Origin: Bombus terrestris
Taxonomy: Eukaryota; Arthropoda; Insecta; Hymenoptera; Apidae
Length of the DNA: 64,000 bases
NCBI RefSeq assembly: GCF_910591885.1
Contig: NC_063275.1
Coordinates: 14,682,501 to 14,746,500, forward strand
Direction of reading: 5' to 3'
The position numbers were made by a program, and so were the translations under genes. The notes beneath the pieces were generated by a model, which was not told the DNA's origin, made no database searches, and saw nothing but the letters and a program-made list of their open reading frames with translations. Below, in pieces: positions 14,701 to 27,400 of this stretch. Each line of letters opens with the position of its first letter. The stretch's first letter is position 1.

Positions 14701-17700
14701 ATCAACATTAAGAATAAATTACATGGTATTTATATTTGCAGCGGCTGAAGCTTCGCAAGTAAAACCGCGATGCTTATCTTTGTACTTCTTTTAGCAATCT
14801 TCTTACGTTTCACTGAAAATATCGCCAGTCCGCTCCGACTCTCTACTTGATTGGATACTTTTACAAAATTTGACATTTTGAAACTCCTAATTCGTTTATA
14901 AACTTGTTGGATAACCACAAAATTTCACTCTCTACCTACAAGTTAGATATCAACAAAGTTCCAGTAAAATGAACGTAAATACATATACTAGGTAGAAAGT
15001 TTTTTAAAGAAAATTAGGAATACAAGTAAGAATTCTATTCAAAAAGCCTATATCGAATCGCTATAATCTAACACCAAACTTTCCTAATGCTTTGCCTACA
15101 TATTACTTGTCTAAATGACACACCCCTCCTGCTACTCTATTCTCTACGACCGCGCTTCGCGTTAGAAGGGTGTAATGGAAGTTCGGATCGAGAAGCCTAG
15201 AATTAGTCGCAGGGATTTGCAGGAGTATGAGAAGAGAAAAGAAAAGAGGTTTCGCGGAGCATGCACACGTGTTTCCACCTTCCGCAGCGTTCTACTATTA
15301 AAGCGGTGGCGCGCGGACCCACCCGCGTCGCGATTTCTCTTTCTTTCTCTTTCCCTCGCCGGCGTCGACGTCGTCGTCACGAGAGGGTCTACGAAAATAA
15401 GTCGTGTCGCGCCCCGGCAATTACGCGAGGACGACTTCGTCGACTTTTAATTTGCTTGGCCACTCACTCCTATCCATTTCTCTCCCTCTTTCTCTTTCAA
15501 CCGGCGAAATGCGCAGATTCGCGAGCGCAAAAGTTGGCTTTCCGCGAATTCGCGCGCAAATTTACGCGAGATGAAAACGACTGTGCCTTTGAACGGCACG
15601 CGCGACCACTTCCTTCCAGCGGCCTCGTAAATCCCCTAGGGGTGGAAAGCGTGCGTGTTTTTCCGCCACGGAAGCCGTTGCCGCGAGTTTTCTCGAGCGA
15701 ACTCGAGGATCTCGTTTTCGCCAGCCGCCACTTAACGATCCGCCAGCCATTAGTCGCGCGAGAACCTGCCGCGGGAATAATGCGCTAATTCTAGCGTGCT
15801 TCTTCGAATAGGGGTGGAGCCACGTTCATTTGGCTCATTGGGTAGATAGGTATTAAAAGATGACGTTTTGGTTCCTTTGGAAGTTGGAGAATTATTGCAG
15901 GGATTTGAATATGTAAGAGCGCGCTGTTTCTTGAAATTTTTTGATTCGATCCACTGGTAAAGATATATATAATTTTTTTGAACAATGCTTTATATTCTAC
16001 ATTTATGCAACAAGTAATACTAAATGTATTATAGAATGTTTGACATAAAGAGTTTAGTTTATCGAAAGACAAAATATAACAAAATGGAAAATATCCGATG
16101 CTACTACGGATATACTATATAAAATATAATTTATTATTATAATACTAAGGAATATGATAATAAAATTATAGGATATTTAAAAACATGTAATGTATGTAGA
16201 TAATTTTCAATAGATTAACCGTGATTAGATTAAAACGTTATTTGATCGCGTAATTAAATAATTGATCGCACTAGAATTCTCTATAAAGTTGATAGCAACG
16301 GTAATGGTTACTTTATCCTCGCTTTACCCAATCAAGGTTTTATTCCGTGGTTGAATTCCGCGACTCATTCTCTAACTATTGCAGTTAATGAGACATATCG
16401 GGGAAAATAAAAGTCTCGCGAACTTGTAGGGGTAGTTTTACTCCGCTACAATGAACATACGGTCCCCGGGTATCGAGGAAGTTTCATCGAAATCGGAATT
16501 ATCGAATCGAAAAACGCCTCTATATTGTTGTATCTCTTTTTTTTCCTCGAGCAACGAGGGTAGAATGTCGAACGCGATCGCGGAGGATTTTCGTGGCTGT
16601 TGAGGAAATGATTAAAAAACTTACAACTACTAATGGGATGGCCGACGTTTTAGGATTTATCGATGGTAGCGAGTGCGTCATATTTTTCACCGAGGTGAAA
16701 CTACTCGTGGGTGGAGGGAAACTAGTTTGGATACAAATTTTTCCCCGTGCTCCAGAGTTTCTCGACGAGCCCCGGTTAACGATCCAGAAACGTCGGTAGC
16801 GTGGGGAACTTGCACGGTCGTTTATATGCCTGTACGCGAGTTCTGCTACTTTTTTCATGGCCCCCCTTCCTCGGTCGCCTCCATTACGGGAGCGTGTCTT
16901 TTCAAGAAAATCGCGGCTGTTCTGCAAAACGACCGTGCAAACGGTCTCGAGCGGTAGGAACTCGCCTTCGTTTTAATTGCGCTCAAATTAGTGGAACCAG
17001 ACTTACAGAAGCCCGTCTAGGTAAAATCTTATTACAGTCTCAGCGTGAAACGCGAGGATATTCAATAGATTTTCGAATAGAGGAGCGGTAAGACACGATT
17101 GTAGAGCATGTTTTTCTAAAGTCTCTAATCCTTTTCTTCGCTTGTAGAAAGTCTGGTACAGCAAGAAGGCGAATTCCGTACTTTTAATTTAGTTTCTGCG
17201 GAAAAACAGACTTCTGTGTTCGGTCGTGCTATAAATCAGGGACGCGACTAGCAGAAGAACGTCGAACACGTTAAAAGAAAGAGTCGGGTTTATGAACGAT
17301 GGGTTATTTAAGAAGAAGGAAACGGCGAATAACGTGGAAATCGAGCGTCCAGAGTGAAGTACAAGGGCACTTTATGTAGCGACCCGCGGTAAAAGGGCGA
17401 AGGTGCTGCTTCAGCGGATGAGAGATGGCTGTGTGCGTATCCGTAGGAACAAACCGAGCCACTAAATCCACATGATTTCTCCGTTTCCAGGCCCCCGTAT
17501 CGTCGTCTGAGAGATTTACAGAAGACGTTATGTCGACGCCAATGCTGGAAATAGCGCAAACCGTACCGTTTCAACTAGCGACTATAAACTCACCCCTTCC
17601 AGTGATTCCTCGCCCGTTTTCTAGATATAGATTTCACGATTGAAATTTATATTGTTGGAATCGGTGCTCGTAGGAATTCCCCAGGTCGCGTTATTTTCAC

Positions 17701-19405
17701 CTAAAATTACTAGAGCAGGTTGAAAAGTTCCCCTCGAAATTGGAGAGTTTCTCTCTAATGACTCCACGGTCGTCTGGCGGTCGCGTCGGGTGGTAACACG
17801 AAAATCAGACAGACGGGATCGATATTGCGCTCGCGAGAGTAGAACAGAACGGTACGTTGAGCACGAAGCGTTCTAAATAGATCCCGCGGCCGTGACCAAT
17901 GATTAATCGCGCGTCACGGTGAATTCAAGCAGTCGACGAACGGAACGAGTGCACGAGTCTACGACACGGTCTGTTGCACCGACTCGAGTAACTCGAGCTT
18001 CGATGCACCCTATGACCTTAATTACTGCGTCGACTAATCGATCCTCCGCATTGTGATCGTACTATCCCCGACACCGGTACCAACGTAACCGCTTCATGCT
18101 GAATGGTATCTTAATTGCCGGTCGGATAATCCGATTCAGCCACTTAATCGATTATGCGCCTCTATGGAGCTGTCGCAGCCGCATTCACCGAATCTTGATG
18201 GAATTTCCCCATTTACCGATTAAGTAGAATACCGTTCCCGGATGGCCAATGTACAAGTACACACACAAACACACGCATTACGTACATATACACGCATACA
18301 TGAAAGAGAAGAGTTACGGATTGCCGAGACGATTTCTGGCAGACGATCGACCCTCCCGATCTCTCAACGACGACTTCATTAAAATCACTCGGCTTACCCT
18401 TTTTTCCACGGTCCTCTAACGATATCCAAAGAATTACCTGTGGAATTCTCGTCTCGCCCGAAGAGAAAGGTTCAAGATTATTCGCGATGGTAGCCGCGAT
18501 ATACACCGTGGAGAAGAAGGCAAGAAACGCGTCATCGAGCCGAGATTTTTTCCATGGGTCATTGAATAACGAGCTACGCACGAAAGGGGGTCCCTAAACT
18601 TGCCAGATAAGCATCGCAAAGTAGTTGGTAGCTAAAGGAACTGCCGTTAATTAGCCAAAAAGTGAAGGCTCGCCTATGCTCTCTCCGGTAGGATCCCCCC
18701 TTGCTTTTTTCTCCGGTACGCGCCACGACGGCACCACTGTGAATAAAGTACAGTCCTGCCTCTTCCACATCCTCCTCTCCTTGGCTCCCTCGCGTGGCTC
18801 ACCCTCCTTTAGTCTCATCCGGTACACACGAGTTTCGCCCCCTCGTTCAAGACAAGAACAACCAGCCCAAAGGGCCCCACGGGCGTTCTCCGTACCTTCT
18901 CTCTCGCTCCTGTTATCTTTCATGCTGCACTAGCTCTTTTTCCCCTCTTCTTCTCCCTTCCCTCTTACTCACTCATTCTTCTTCTCCTTTCAACGTCCGA
19001 ACTCCCGATCCTAATCTCGATAATGACGCGTAATGGCTGCTGGCGTGAATGTAGCTCTTTGTTCGTGGCTGCTGTACCGGTCGTATATCTGTCCGGTGCG
19101 AGAGCCGCGCCATTTCACCCCAGCGAAAAGCACGGGGAGCTCGAAACGGCCGTTTGCAGCCTGTTTTTCTACGTTTACCATGATCCTCGTTCCTCGTACC
19201 CCACCCGGATCGGTCGCCGGTTCCCGAGAAGTTACGTTTAATTGCTTTCTTCCAGTCTCAACCCGCTATCGTTAGCGTAGTCGTGATTTCGTCCTTCTTG
19301 CGGAGCAACCTTTGTAATTTTGCTTCTTTCTCTATAATTTTGTTGTTTTTCTTACAACAAGTATATACTACTTTCTCATTTACTTCTTGATGTTCGTTCT
19401 TGCAG
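5782..19405. other. No supported coding gene; probable 5'UTR intron or upstream region
   Basis: I found no domain or conserved motif in any frame. Longer open frames (for example 6317-6874 +, 15261-15788 +, 14084-14551 -) follow pyrimidine-rich or CpG-rich composition. A CpG-rich stretch around 9550-9900 would suit a promoter or leader exon but carries no decisive signal. A short tandem repeat lies at 7553-7677 and a CT-rich run near 11402-11430. The DDR leader acceptor at 19405 implies that an upstream exon lies somewhere in or before this stretch. Confidence 0.45.
7553..7677. repeat. Short degenerate tandem repeat (~38-bp unit, about three copies)
   Basis: agatttaatagaatacaatc, agatccaatagaatgtagtc and a third weaker copy starting ataatagagtacagcc recur in order, each followed by tagaa- or aaag-rich sequence. 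Confidence 0.5.
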
Positions 19406-19461
19406 ATACGGTTATGAAAGTTCGATGACCAGTGGATAGCGGACCATCCATCGACGCCACT
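19406..19461 (+). other. 5'UTR part of first coding exon (acceptor after 19405)
   Basis: A good acceptor (gttcttgcag, AG at 19404-19405) lies 56 bases before the start codon, so the leader is interrupted by an intron and at least one non-coding exon lies further upstream. The segment contains two very short uORFs and an in-frame TGA at 19426-19428. No other in-frame ATG lies between that stop and 19462, which fixes the start. The start context has A at -3 and G at +4. Confidence 0.7.
19414..19439 (+). promoter_or_regulatory. Two overlapping mini-uORFs before the DDR start
   Basis: uORF1 (19414-19428) reads M-K-V-R-stop and uORF2 (19425-19439) reads M-T-S-G-stop. The ATG of uORF2 overlaps the TGA of uORF1 as ATGA. 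uORF2 ends 22 bases before the main ATG. Such short upstream frames commonly reduce or tune initiation at the main start; that effect is inferred here. Confidence 0.5.
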
Positions 19462-19537
19462 ATGGACTACCTGCAGACGTGCCTCATCTTCTACCTATTG
19501 ATCCTCTGTTTCTGTGGAGGACGAACTATAGACATAT
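19462..19537 (+). CDS. DDR exon 1: start codon and signal peptide
   Basis: This exon encodes residues 1-25 plus the first base of codon 26. The protein starts MDYLQTCLIFYLLILCFCGG, a short polar head followed by a leucine/isoleucine/cysteine-rich hydrophobic core and small residues. That is a typical secretory signal peptide with cleavage near residues 19-25. The exon ends in phase 1 at a GTGAGT donor (GT at 19538-19539). It is separated by an 11-kb intron from the first discoidin exon, a common layout for matrix receptors in insects. Confidence 0.9.
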
Positions 19538-22500
19538 GTGAGTATATATGTGCACGTAAAGATGGTAGATCTCTGTGACGAAAGATCGAGTATGTCGCCG
19601 AAATCGATGATGCTTAATGATTCTGGCGTCGCTCATCTCACGCCTAGCTAGACGGTTCTCAATTAAACGTAATTGACGTTAAGACAGCGATTGGTAAAAA
19701 ATAAACAGCGCGCCAGAGCTGTCGACGTTACCGAGAATCCTTTATTGATAATTAACCAGACGAATTAAGATCCTACAATAGCCTATTCCCGGAAAAAACG
19801 TACGAAACATCTTCATATTATCTTTATTTAATTTCAATAATTCTTAAAAGGTGAAATTAGTGCACGCTGTATATTATCTGTGGTTTTTCCTTTCTTTTTA
19901 TTGCCTTACTCTCTGATATCAAAAAACTTACGCTCGTTACGAAACAAATAAGTTGATAAATAACAAAACAGAACCCTTTTTCGATAACCTTAATGTTACG
20001 TATGACAAATCCATATTATTGGTATTCGTACGGAAAGTATTTATACAATCATATAATTTGATACGTAGTTTCTACTTAGGTCTAATTGATTATTACGCAA
20101 ATGACATAAACGCAATGGTGTGCAAATACTTTGTAACTACTCTGTTTAAGATTGATCCATTAAACAGCTTTCCAGCAGAATAACTAGCAGAAAAAGGATA
20201 AGTTACCAGCTACAAAATAGGTAACAATCAAGTAAAGTAGAACTACCCGACGTCCTTAACCAGCCAATTGATTCGAAACGAGCTCCGGGTAGCATAAGAC
20301 GAGTACTCGAGCGAACCGTGTGCGGTTGTCTTCGACGGCGTATGTTACTCGTCCCGGTGGCAGAAAATCGATGCCACCTTCCCCGTTTCTCCGTGGTGCG
20401 AGGTAGAAATACGTGTTTACATCCGAGACCATAATTCTCTTTGGTGGTAACAGGCTCTGCCCGTTCGGGACGGCCGATAAAAACAGGCGCGACCGAGAAA
20501 ACGGATCCCTCGCGACACCCTCCGGGGTTGTTCCGCTTCGACCCCCGTCGCCACGCATTTAAACCACCGTTTCTACTCGGCTTGCTTTCCATCCCATTGA
20601 CTTCGGATACGAAGTCGACCCCGCGTCAGGTAAACAGGCCGAGGAAACTTGCAAAGTATCCAGCAAGGAGTTCCGGTCCGTGAAGAAAGGCTTTTACGTA
20701 CTCGTTCGTGAAATCGGGCCCGCGCACCCCGACTACGAAACGTATCTCGCACCCCCGAGGCTGAAACTCCGCCGCCTGGCGAACGTACCAAGAGCGCGAA
20801 AGATGGATGGCCTTGGCGTTTCGGTCTGGTTACGCGTCTCTCGGCCTCTCCGCGATACACGTAACAGTTTTAGAAAGAAATAAATCTACGCCCGACGGAA
20901 TGTTTAATGGAGTGGGCGGATGCGCGTTTTTGCCGAAACCACGGGGTGGGAAGGAGAAGGTGCGAGGCGTTCTTGCGAGCGAACATTGAAATTTATCGCG
21001 ACGCTCTAACGTTGGGAATCGCCACGGGCAAACATCCACTGAGACGTTTTGAACGATGTGGCCATTACGGTGTATAAGAACCAATAACACGAGACGACGA
21101 TTTCTACAGATTCTAGCGTTTGTTGGTGGATCGAGCGATAAGTAGAAATGGAGGATTCGCAGGTTCGAAGCAATGAAATCAGAGAGAATTATCCGAGAGA
21201 GAATTCCATCACGACTGAGGCCTAGAATCTTCGCCGCAACCCACCTCGTCTACTCTAGAATTCAATCACGCCTCTAAACTTGGGCGCAGCCGTATATACC
21301 AACGTGGCCGTTTCGATCTTCGCGAACGTGCAATAAAACGCGGGTAAAGACACGACGTTCCGCAGCGTCGTTCCATTTCCAGTGACAAGCTTGGCTCGTT
21401 TCTCCAAATTTAATAAGCGAGCGGATCGTAAGTCAGTCTCTGGCGACGCGAGCGGAAACGATAAGTAACGATCGACGAAAATATAAATAGCGTGTCGGGT
21501 CGACGAAAGCTGGTTTAGGAAGGGCACCAGGGGAAACCGTAACGACGAGGGAGCGGAGATACTCGGCCCTCCTGCGGTGAGTGAACTTGTACGTCGAACC
21601 GCGTTGGTAAATTCGCGGTTGTGTTAAGCGGGCCAGCCGACGGCGAAGAGGACGAGAGCCGAAGAGGTGGAAGGGCTGCGGGCCAGTTAAAGCGCGCATA
21701 AATTGCGATGTTAATGTTGCCTGCGATACATAAACATGTTGTACGTCGGTCGGATTGCGGTTTGCGCGCGATGCACGCGTAACGCCAGCTTGCACACAGG
21801 CGCGTGCACGCACTCGCGCGGAGGTGGGGAATCGTGCCGGTAGTCGCGTTTGGTTTCGCGTACTCGATTCACCGAGTGTACCTCGACTACCGGCCGCGTG
21901 TGCAAACCTGCGTGTGCAGAGGCTCCGTGGAGCCGAGCCACGCGACACGCCTGTGTCCGTCTTGCGTGCGCCACTGGACATGATTCGTGAAGCTGCCGCG
22001 AGAAAACGAGCAAACGACGATACGCGCCTTCCTCGGTTACCCGTGATTGCTGGCTACCACTGCAATTTTCTTTGCTCTTTCCTTCATGGGAATTGAGATG
22101 ATGCGGGTGATTGTGGTTTTCATTGCAAACGATTGATTCAAACGAATACATTTACAGTAGTAAATAAGTACAATAAATAGCAAAGAAAATCATGTTGATC
22201 TTTCAAATCTATTTTTCCTTTTGTAGAAATTAAGCATCAGAGCAAACAAGTTTGCCCAAGCTTTTAATAGATATTTATGCAAGGAGGTGCCACCTGCGCA
22301 TAATACCATTCTGCCGACCACACCTATTTAACGCGATCACAAAAACAAAGGTATTTGTTCGGAAGAAGTTAGAAAACGATGAAGGAAGTTGAAAGAGCTA
22401 CGATAATTTACCACCACGGAGCGCCAACTTCGTCTTTATCACTTTTTTCCTACCTTTCTTACGGAAAGAGCTACGCCCCGTTCCATTCGCATGAATCATG

Positions 22501-24400
22501 TGCTTCATTCGTGGGAACGAGGCGCGAAGAAAGCGCTTTATTTTGAGAACTTACTTTTCAATGCACCATCTGACACTCACGTTTCTTATCTCCCTTCCGG
22601 CTTAATCATCTCAATACAAATCAACGATCGCTTTCAATCGCACTACTGTAACATCCGGTAATTCCTTACCTAGCACGAACATCGAATTCAATTGCCCCCT
22701 GATAACAATAACATCTATCCAAACGTACAGTTCACCGCATAAACGTCTAACGATCAAGCGTTCTCACGTGCATGTGTATACACACACACACGTAAAATGT
22801 GTTTGTACGTGTGTGTGTGTGTGTATGTGTATACGTCCCTACATATCGTCGACGACAGTAGGAGCAGTACACGAGCGTGTCCAGGGTGGGTGAATCGTTA
22901 CGCGAAGCCCTCTTGCGTTATGGCATTGTCATCGGCCCGTTGCCTCCCTCGAATCCCCATGACCCCTCTGCCCTTCCAATTATCCACAGATCCATTAGTT
23001 ACGCGCGCATCGTTGATGAAATTGTCGACGTATTAACATAACCGAGCGACAATTAAAGCGTTATGGCGGAGCCGGCATACCGTGCTGATTTTAGGCTGGC
23101 ACATTGGAATTTTACCGGTGGACAGCATCTTAAGAATCTCTGGAATTCGGGCGTAATTTTTTAATTGAAATGAGTCAGTGGTGTTGGAGGTGGAGCGGAT
23201 CGCGTCACGTGTGATCCTCGAGCGTTCAGAATTTCCGGCGAATTCAACACATTCCACGGCAAAAGGGTCGAGTCTCGAGATTCCAGCCACCTTCGATTCT
23301 CGCTGGCCCCGTTGGTCAGGAATTGTGAAACTAACTTCAACAGTGTGTTACACGTATATACGTTAACTTTGAACATGAATGGAATTTCGTGGGCGTGTGT
23401 CGGTCCATGTAGAACGGCAAACCTAGCCTTTACTTTTGTATATCGTTTTCTGTTTAAGAATGGAGGTAGAGGCAGAGGTTCTGTTGGAATTGCTTAGGTT
23501 TTTGTAAGCTGTTTTTCCGATAGTGTAGAGGGAGAGTTACATAACGAATTCCATTTGTGAGCAACGCTTTCGTAGTTAATATAGTCGTCTCTTCTTATTA
23601 CATCGTCGCATAAACGAGCTACTCAGAAGCAAAATTAATCAACTCCACTTTCTCAAAATATCTTGCCTTTATCCATAATATAGGTGAAATTAATTATCCG
23701 TAATAGATGCACTTTATCACTTTACTTCCTGTGCAATATTATTAGCGTGATTTTTCCGAGTGTTAAATTTAAAGCAATACTAATTTTTGTGATTGAGTTT
23801 TCACCAAAGTACGGACAGCTTGTTAGATAAATAACAACCGATCGTGGAAAACGCCGAAAAAGACATCGTTATTTCCTTAAACAAAGTTTAATCTCACCCG
23901 GCAGCATCCTCCGTCATGGCGATCTTACGGACCCGCAGATTTCGAAACAGCGAGCCGAAGCTGCAGACAGACCGACACGTCCGTCACAACACGCCGCGGC
24001 AGTGATCGTTGCAATTTGTCACGGCTTTGTACGGGTCGCGGCGTCATTAACACCGCGCGCGTCTCTACTTTCGCGGAGTTTGTTTAAACGTCGAATCGCT
24101 GGCACGACAAAGGGGCCGTCGAGCTGCACGTGTGCGTCGTATGTCTCTCGAATATAAAATCCAGCCCGCGTAAACATTCCCAAGCGAACGTCCCGACATC
24201 TGTTCGCTCGGCCTGGTTCGCGCGACTCCGTCCTGCTTGATCACGTGCCAGAAGCGAGTCGTTCGCGCTCGTCTTTCTCTCACACGTCTACACGCGCGTC
24301 TAATGATCACGTTAAATCGTCCGGTGTCGGGCAATCGACTTAACCGACTCCTTCGTTGCCGTATTCAGAGAAACTCGGAAAGGACGAATCGAAGGAAGAA

Positions 24401-24437
<37 letters not shown>

Positions 24438-27400
24438 CAGGGTGAAGGGACGTCGACTGTCAAACGTCGACGTCGGGTGTAATAATCCCCGACTTTCGAC
24501 CTCGAAGGGCGGCCGTCAATCCGACGTTGGATCTGTATTTTCATAAGTCTAGGCCGCGAGAGCAAACACTATATTCCCTGGGTCGAGTGCCGTCTCCGAA
24601 GGGTTGAAACCCTTCCTCTGTTCGGTCTACATCTCGCACGTGATTGCGGAGGAATCGAAGGAAGAGTCTTTTCTTAAAGGGTGCCGTCTAGGAATTCCGA
24701 CTTTAAAGCGACGCTCTGTTGAACTTTAACGTATTTGGCATACGCGTATTTTCACAAGATTGTTGCCAGTAGTCATAACCTATAATACTTCGTATATTTC
24801 ATAAATTGACAATGTTAATCTATGACTATTTTATGTTTTAGGTACGTTATTCCGCGATTCTATTCTTCGTGCATAATTCAATCCAATCGAATCCAATACT
24901 TTTTCAATCGCAGTTCGAGAATTGACTGACAAATCGTAGATCTTAATTAGGCTTAGGCGATCCAAAGTCGTCGTAACTCAACGTCTAGGTTACCATAATC
25001 TCGAATATGTTGAAGAGTAGAAAAATAGATAATAAAGTATACATGTTCGATAGAAAAAATTCTACTTTTTCTTTAACCCAATTACGCGAACCACTTTACA
25101 GGCGAGACTATATCCAAAATTAGTTAAACGCGAACGTCTTACGGAGACACGATAAACCAGCTCGACATATCACGGTGCTATAACGAAGAGAACGTTGGAG
25201 GTCAGAAACACGAGTCTCGGCCAGCGGCGACGTAGGTTCGCTTTTGATAAATCCAGGCCACGAAGGCGAGCGTAACACATGCTCGCCACGAGGCACGCAC
25301 GCATAAAAGGGGTTGCAGCTCCCCTGAGAAGTAAGCGCTGCACGCAACTCGAGACGGTGATTTCAAGACAGCGGGGATGGGTCACGCCTGAGGGGTGGTT
25401 ATAGCGAAGGGTCGGCTTGCGGAGAAGGGTGCAAAAAGACCGCGGACGTGGAAGGAGGGCATGGGATGGGTCATGAGGCAAAAGGGGGACGAAAGGGCCG
25501 TGTAAAAGTAGTACTTCCGTTTCTCCAGCCGCCCCGGCGCCACAACGACGAGCATGCGCCCTCGCGGACTCGAGCCGCGTTATCTTCCGGCTGCAACGAC
25601 TGTTTGTTTTCTCTGAAAGAAACGAAAATGGTTTCGACGATATCGTGGAAAACCATGTTTTGGTGTTCGTGGCGTTCACGGAAAGAGTGCACTTAAGTAG
25701 GGTTCCCGAGGGGCGAGTCATCGTCTGACGTGGTCGTCACTCTTACAAACATTCATTCTAATTTCGCCTGGCCCTGACGAGAAAGACAGAGTTTCAAAGT
25801 AACTATGGGGAATAAGGAAAAGAATACCACAGGTGTCCACCTGCTAATTCCGTTAAGTAAATAAACCCAACTAGGCGTTGTCATAATACGGCAATTAAGG
25901 AGGGACGTACTATTACCGTACTACGGGATACGCCTTCTTCTGCTCGTCCTCCTTTCCATCATTCCTGGCGCTTTGTAATTTCGGGTTTTCTTGGTTTATA
26001 CAAACTTTTTGGGCATTTAAATTTTTTGCATCATGAGTTGTTATCTCGGTGATTATCAGTATAGGATGGTAATTGGACGAGTAATTTTACGAGGAATACG
26101 CGATAGCATAAGGTGAATGCCTCTTCATTCCGGAATCCATTAACGGTTATTTGGTGAGGGATTTAGTTCAGCAGGTTTTCGGGATTTCGATTAGCCCAGG
26201 GAGCCGGTGCTTCCGGATATGAAAAATAGTAATCCGTAAGTGAGTCATGATTTATGCTGTAATATCGTGCCGTAATAAGGTGGGGCGCTTAATATGTTTT
26301 TCGCGAAATACCCGGAGAGTAATTAATTTACATTCACGCCCGGTGGAGGAGGGAGGCGCGCAGCAAAGGGAGAAACAAACGAGGTGTGGGATGGAGAAGG
26401 AGAATCAACAGCGGCGTGGCCACGACCACGACCCTCTCGTACATCGTCATTAATAATAATTGTAGAGTTAACAAAGGCGGGCCAAGGTGGAATTATTAAA
26501 TCCGTCGAGATAGAAAATCTCCGTTGTTAGCCAGGCATTTCGCCGATCTCGCTTTTCCTTTTCGTTTCTTTCGCCGGCTAACGAAAACCTACCACCCCCC
26601 TCCCTTTGCTTCGTCTAATTCGCTTAATATCCTGCTCGCGGCCGTACCGGAGGCAACAAATCTTCGTGAAGCTCGCTGGATTCGTAACGATTCCGTATAA
26701 TTCTTGTTTTCGTTTCTCCTTCGAGGTTCAAAGTGTCGCATAAATTATTTAAATCGTCGAAATCAACTTGCCCCGGGGACGATAATACCTCGCGCAGGGT
26801 GTCTGGTTTCTCAACGAACGGTTTCGTTCGACTTCTCCGGAAGCTGACGGGTTCCTGAAGAAGACGCTTACTGACGTGGATAGGCGAAAGAAGCGGTTAT
26901 CAATTTGACAGTGACGCTGTTAAGAGAGGAAGAAGGAGGTCCAGATGGCGTAGAAAAGAGAGGAGTCGCGAGGAGGGGTTGCGAAGGCATTCAATTTCCC
27001 TCTTCTCGCGGATGGAGGGCGGCACACACCCTTCCGTTCGGAGCTGTCACTCCGCGAGAGTTATGGTCGCCGAATGAGTGGCTGGGGCGGGCCAAACGTC
27101 GCATAACTTACTTCTTCTTCTCTCGTTTCTCTGCTCTTTTCCAGGATGTCTATAAATACAGGGATCGAACCTGCCTACCGCTTTACCGTCCGTCACTGGT
27201 CCCTTCGTTGTTCCTGCGGGATCCTTTCGTCGATAGGACGAGAAAAGGGGAACCGATATCAGCGTGTAAACGATCGTAATCGCTTGAGAATGTCGATCGA
27301 TTTGTTTTATTCCCATTTATTTAGGGGTTCAGGGATCTTTCTTCTTTGCAGTAGAAGCGAGGGTTGTTTTTCAATGAAATTTGTTATCTATACGATTGGT

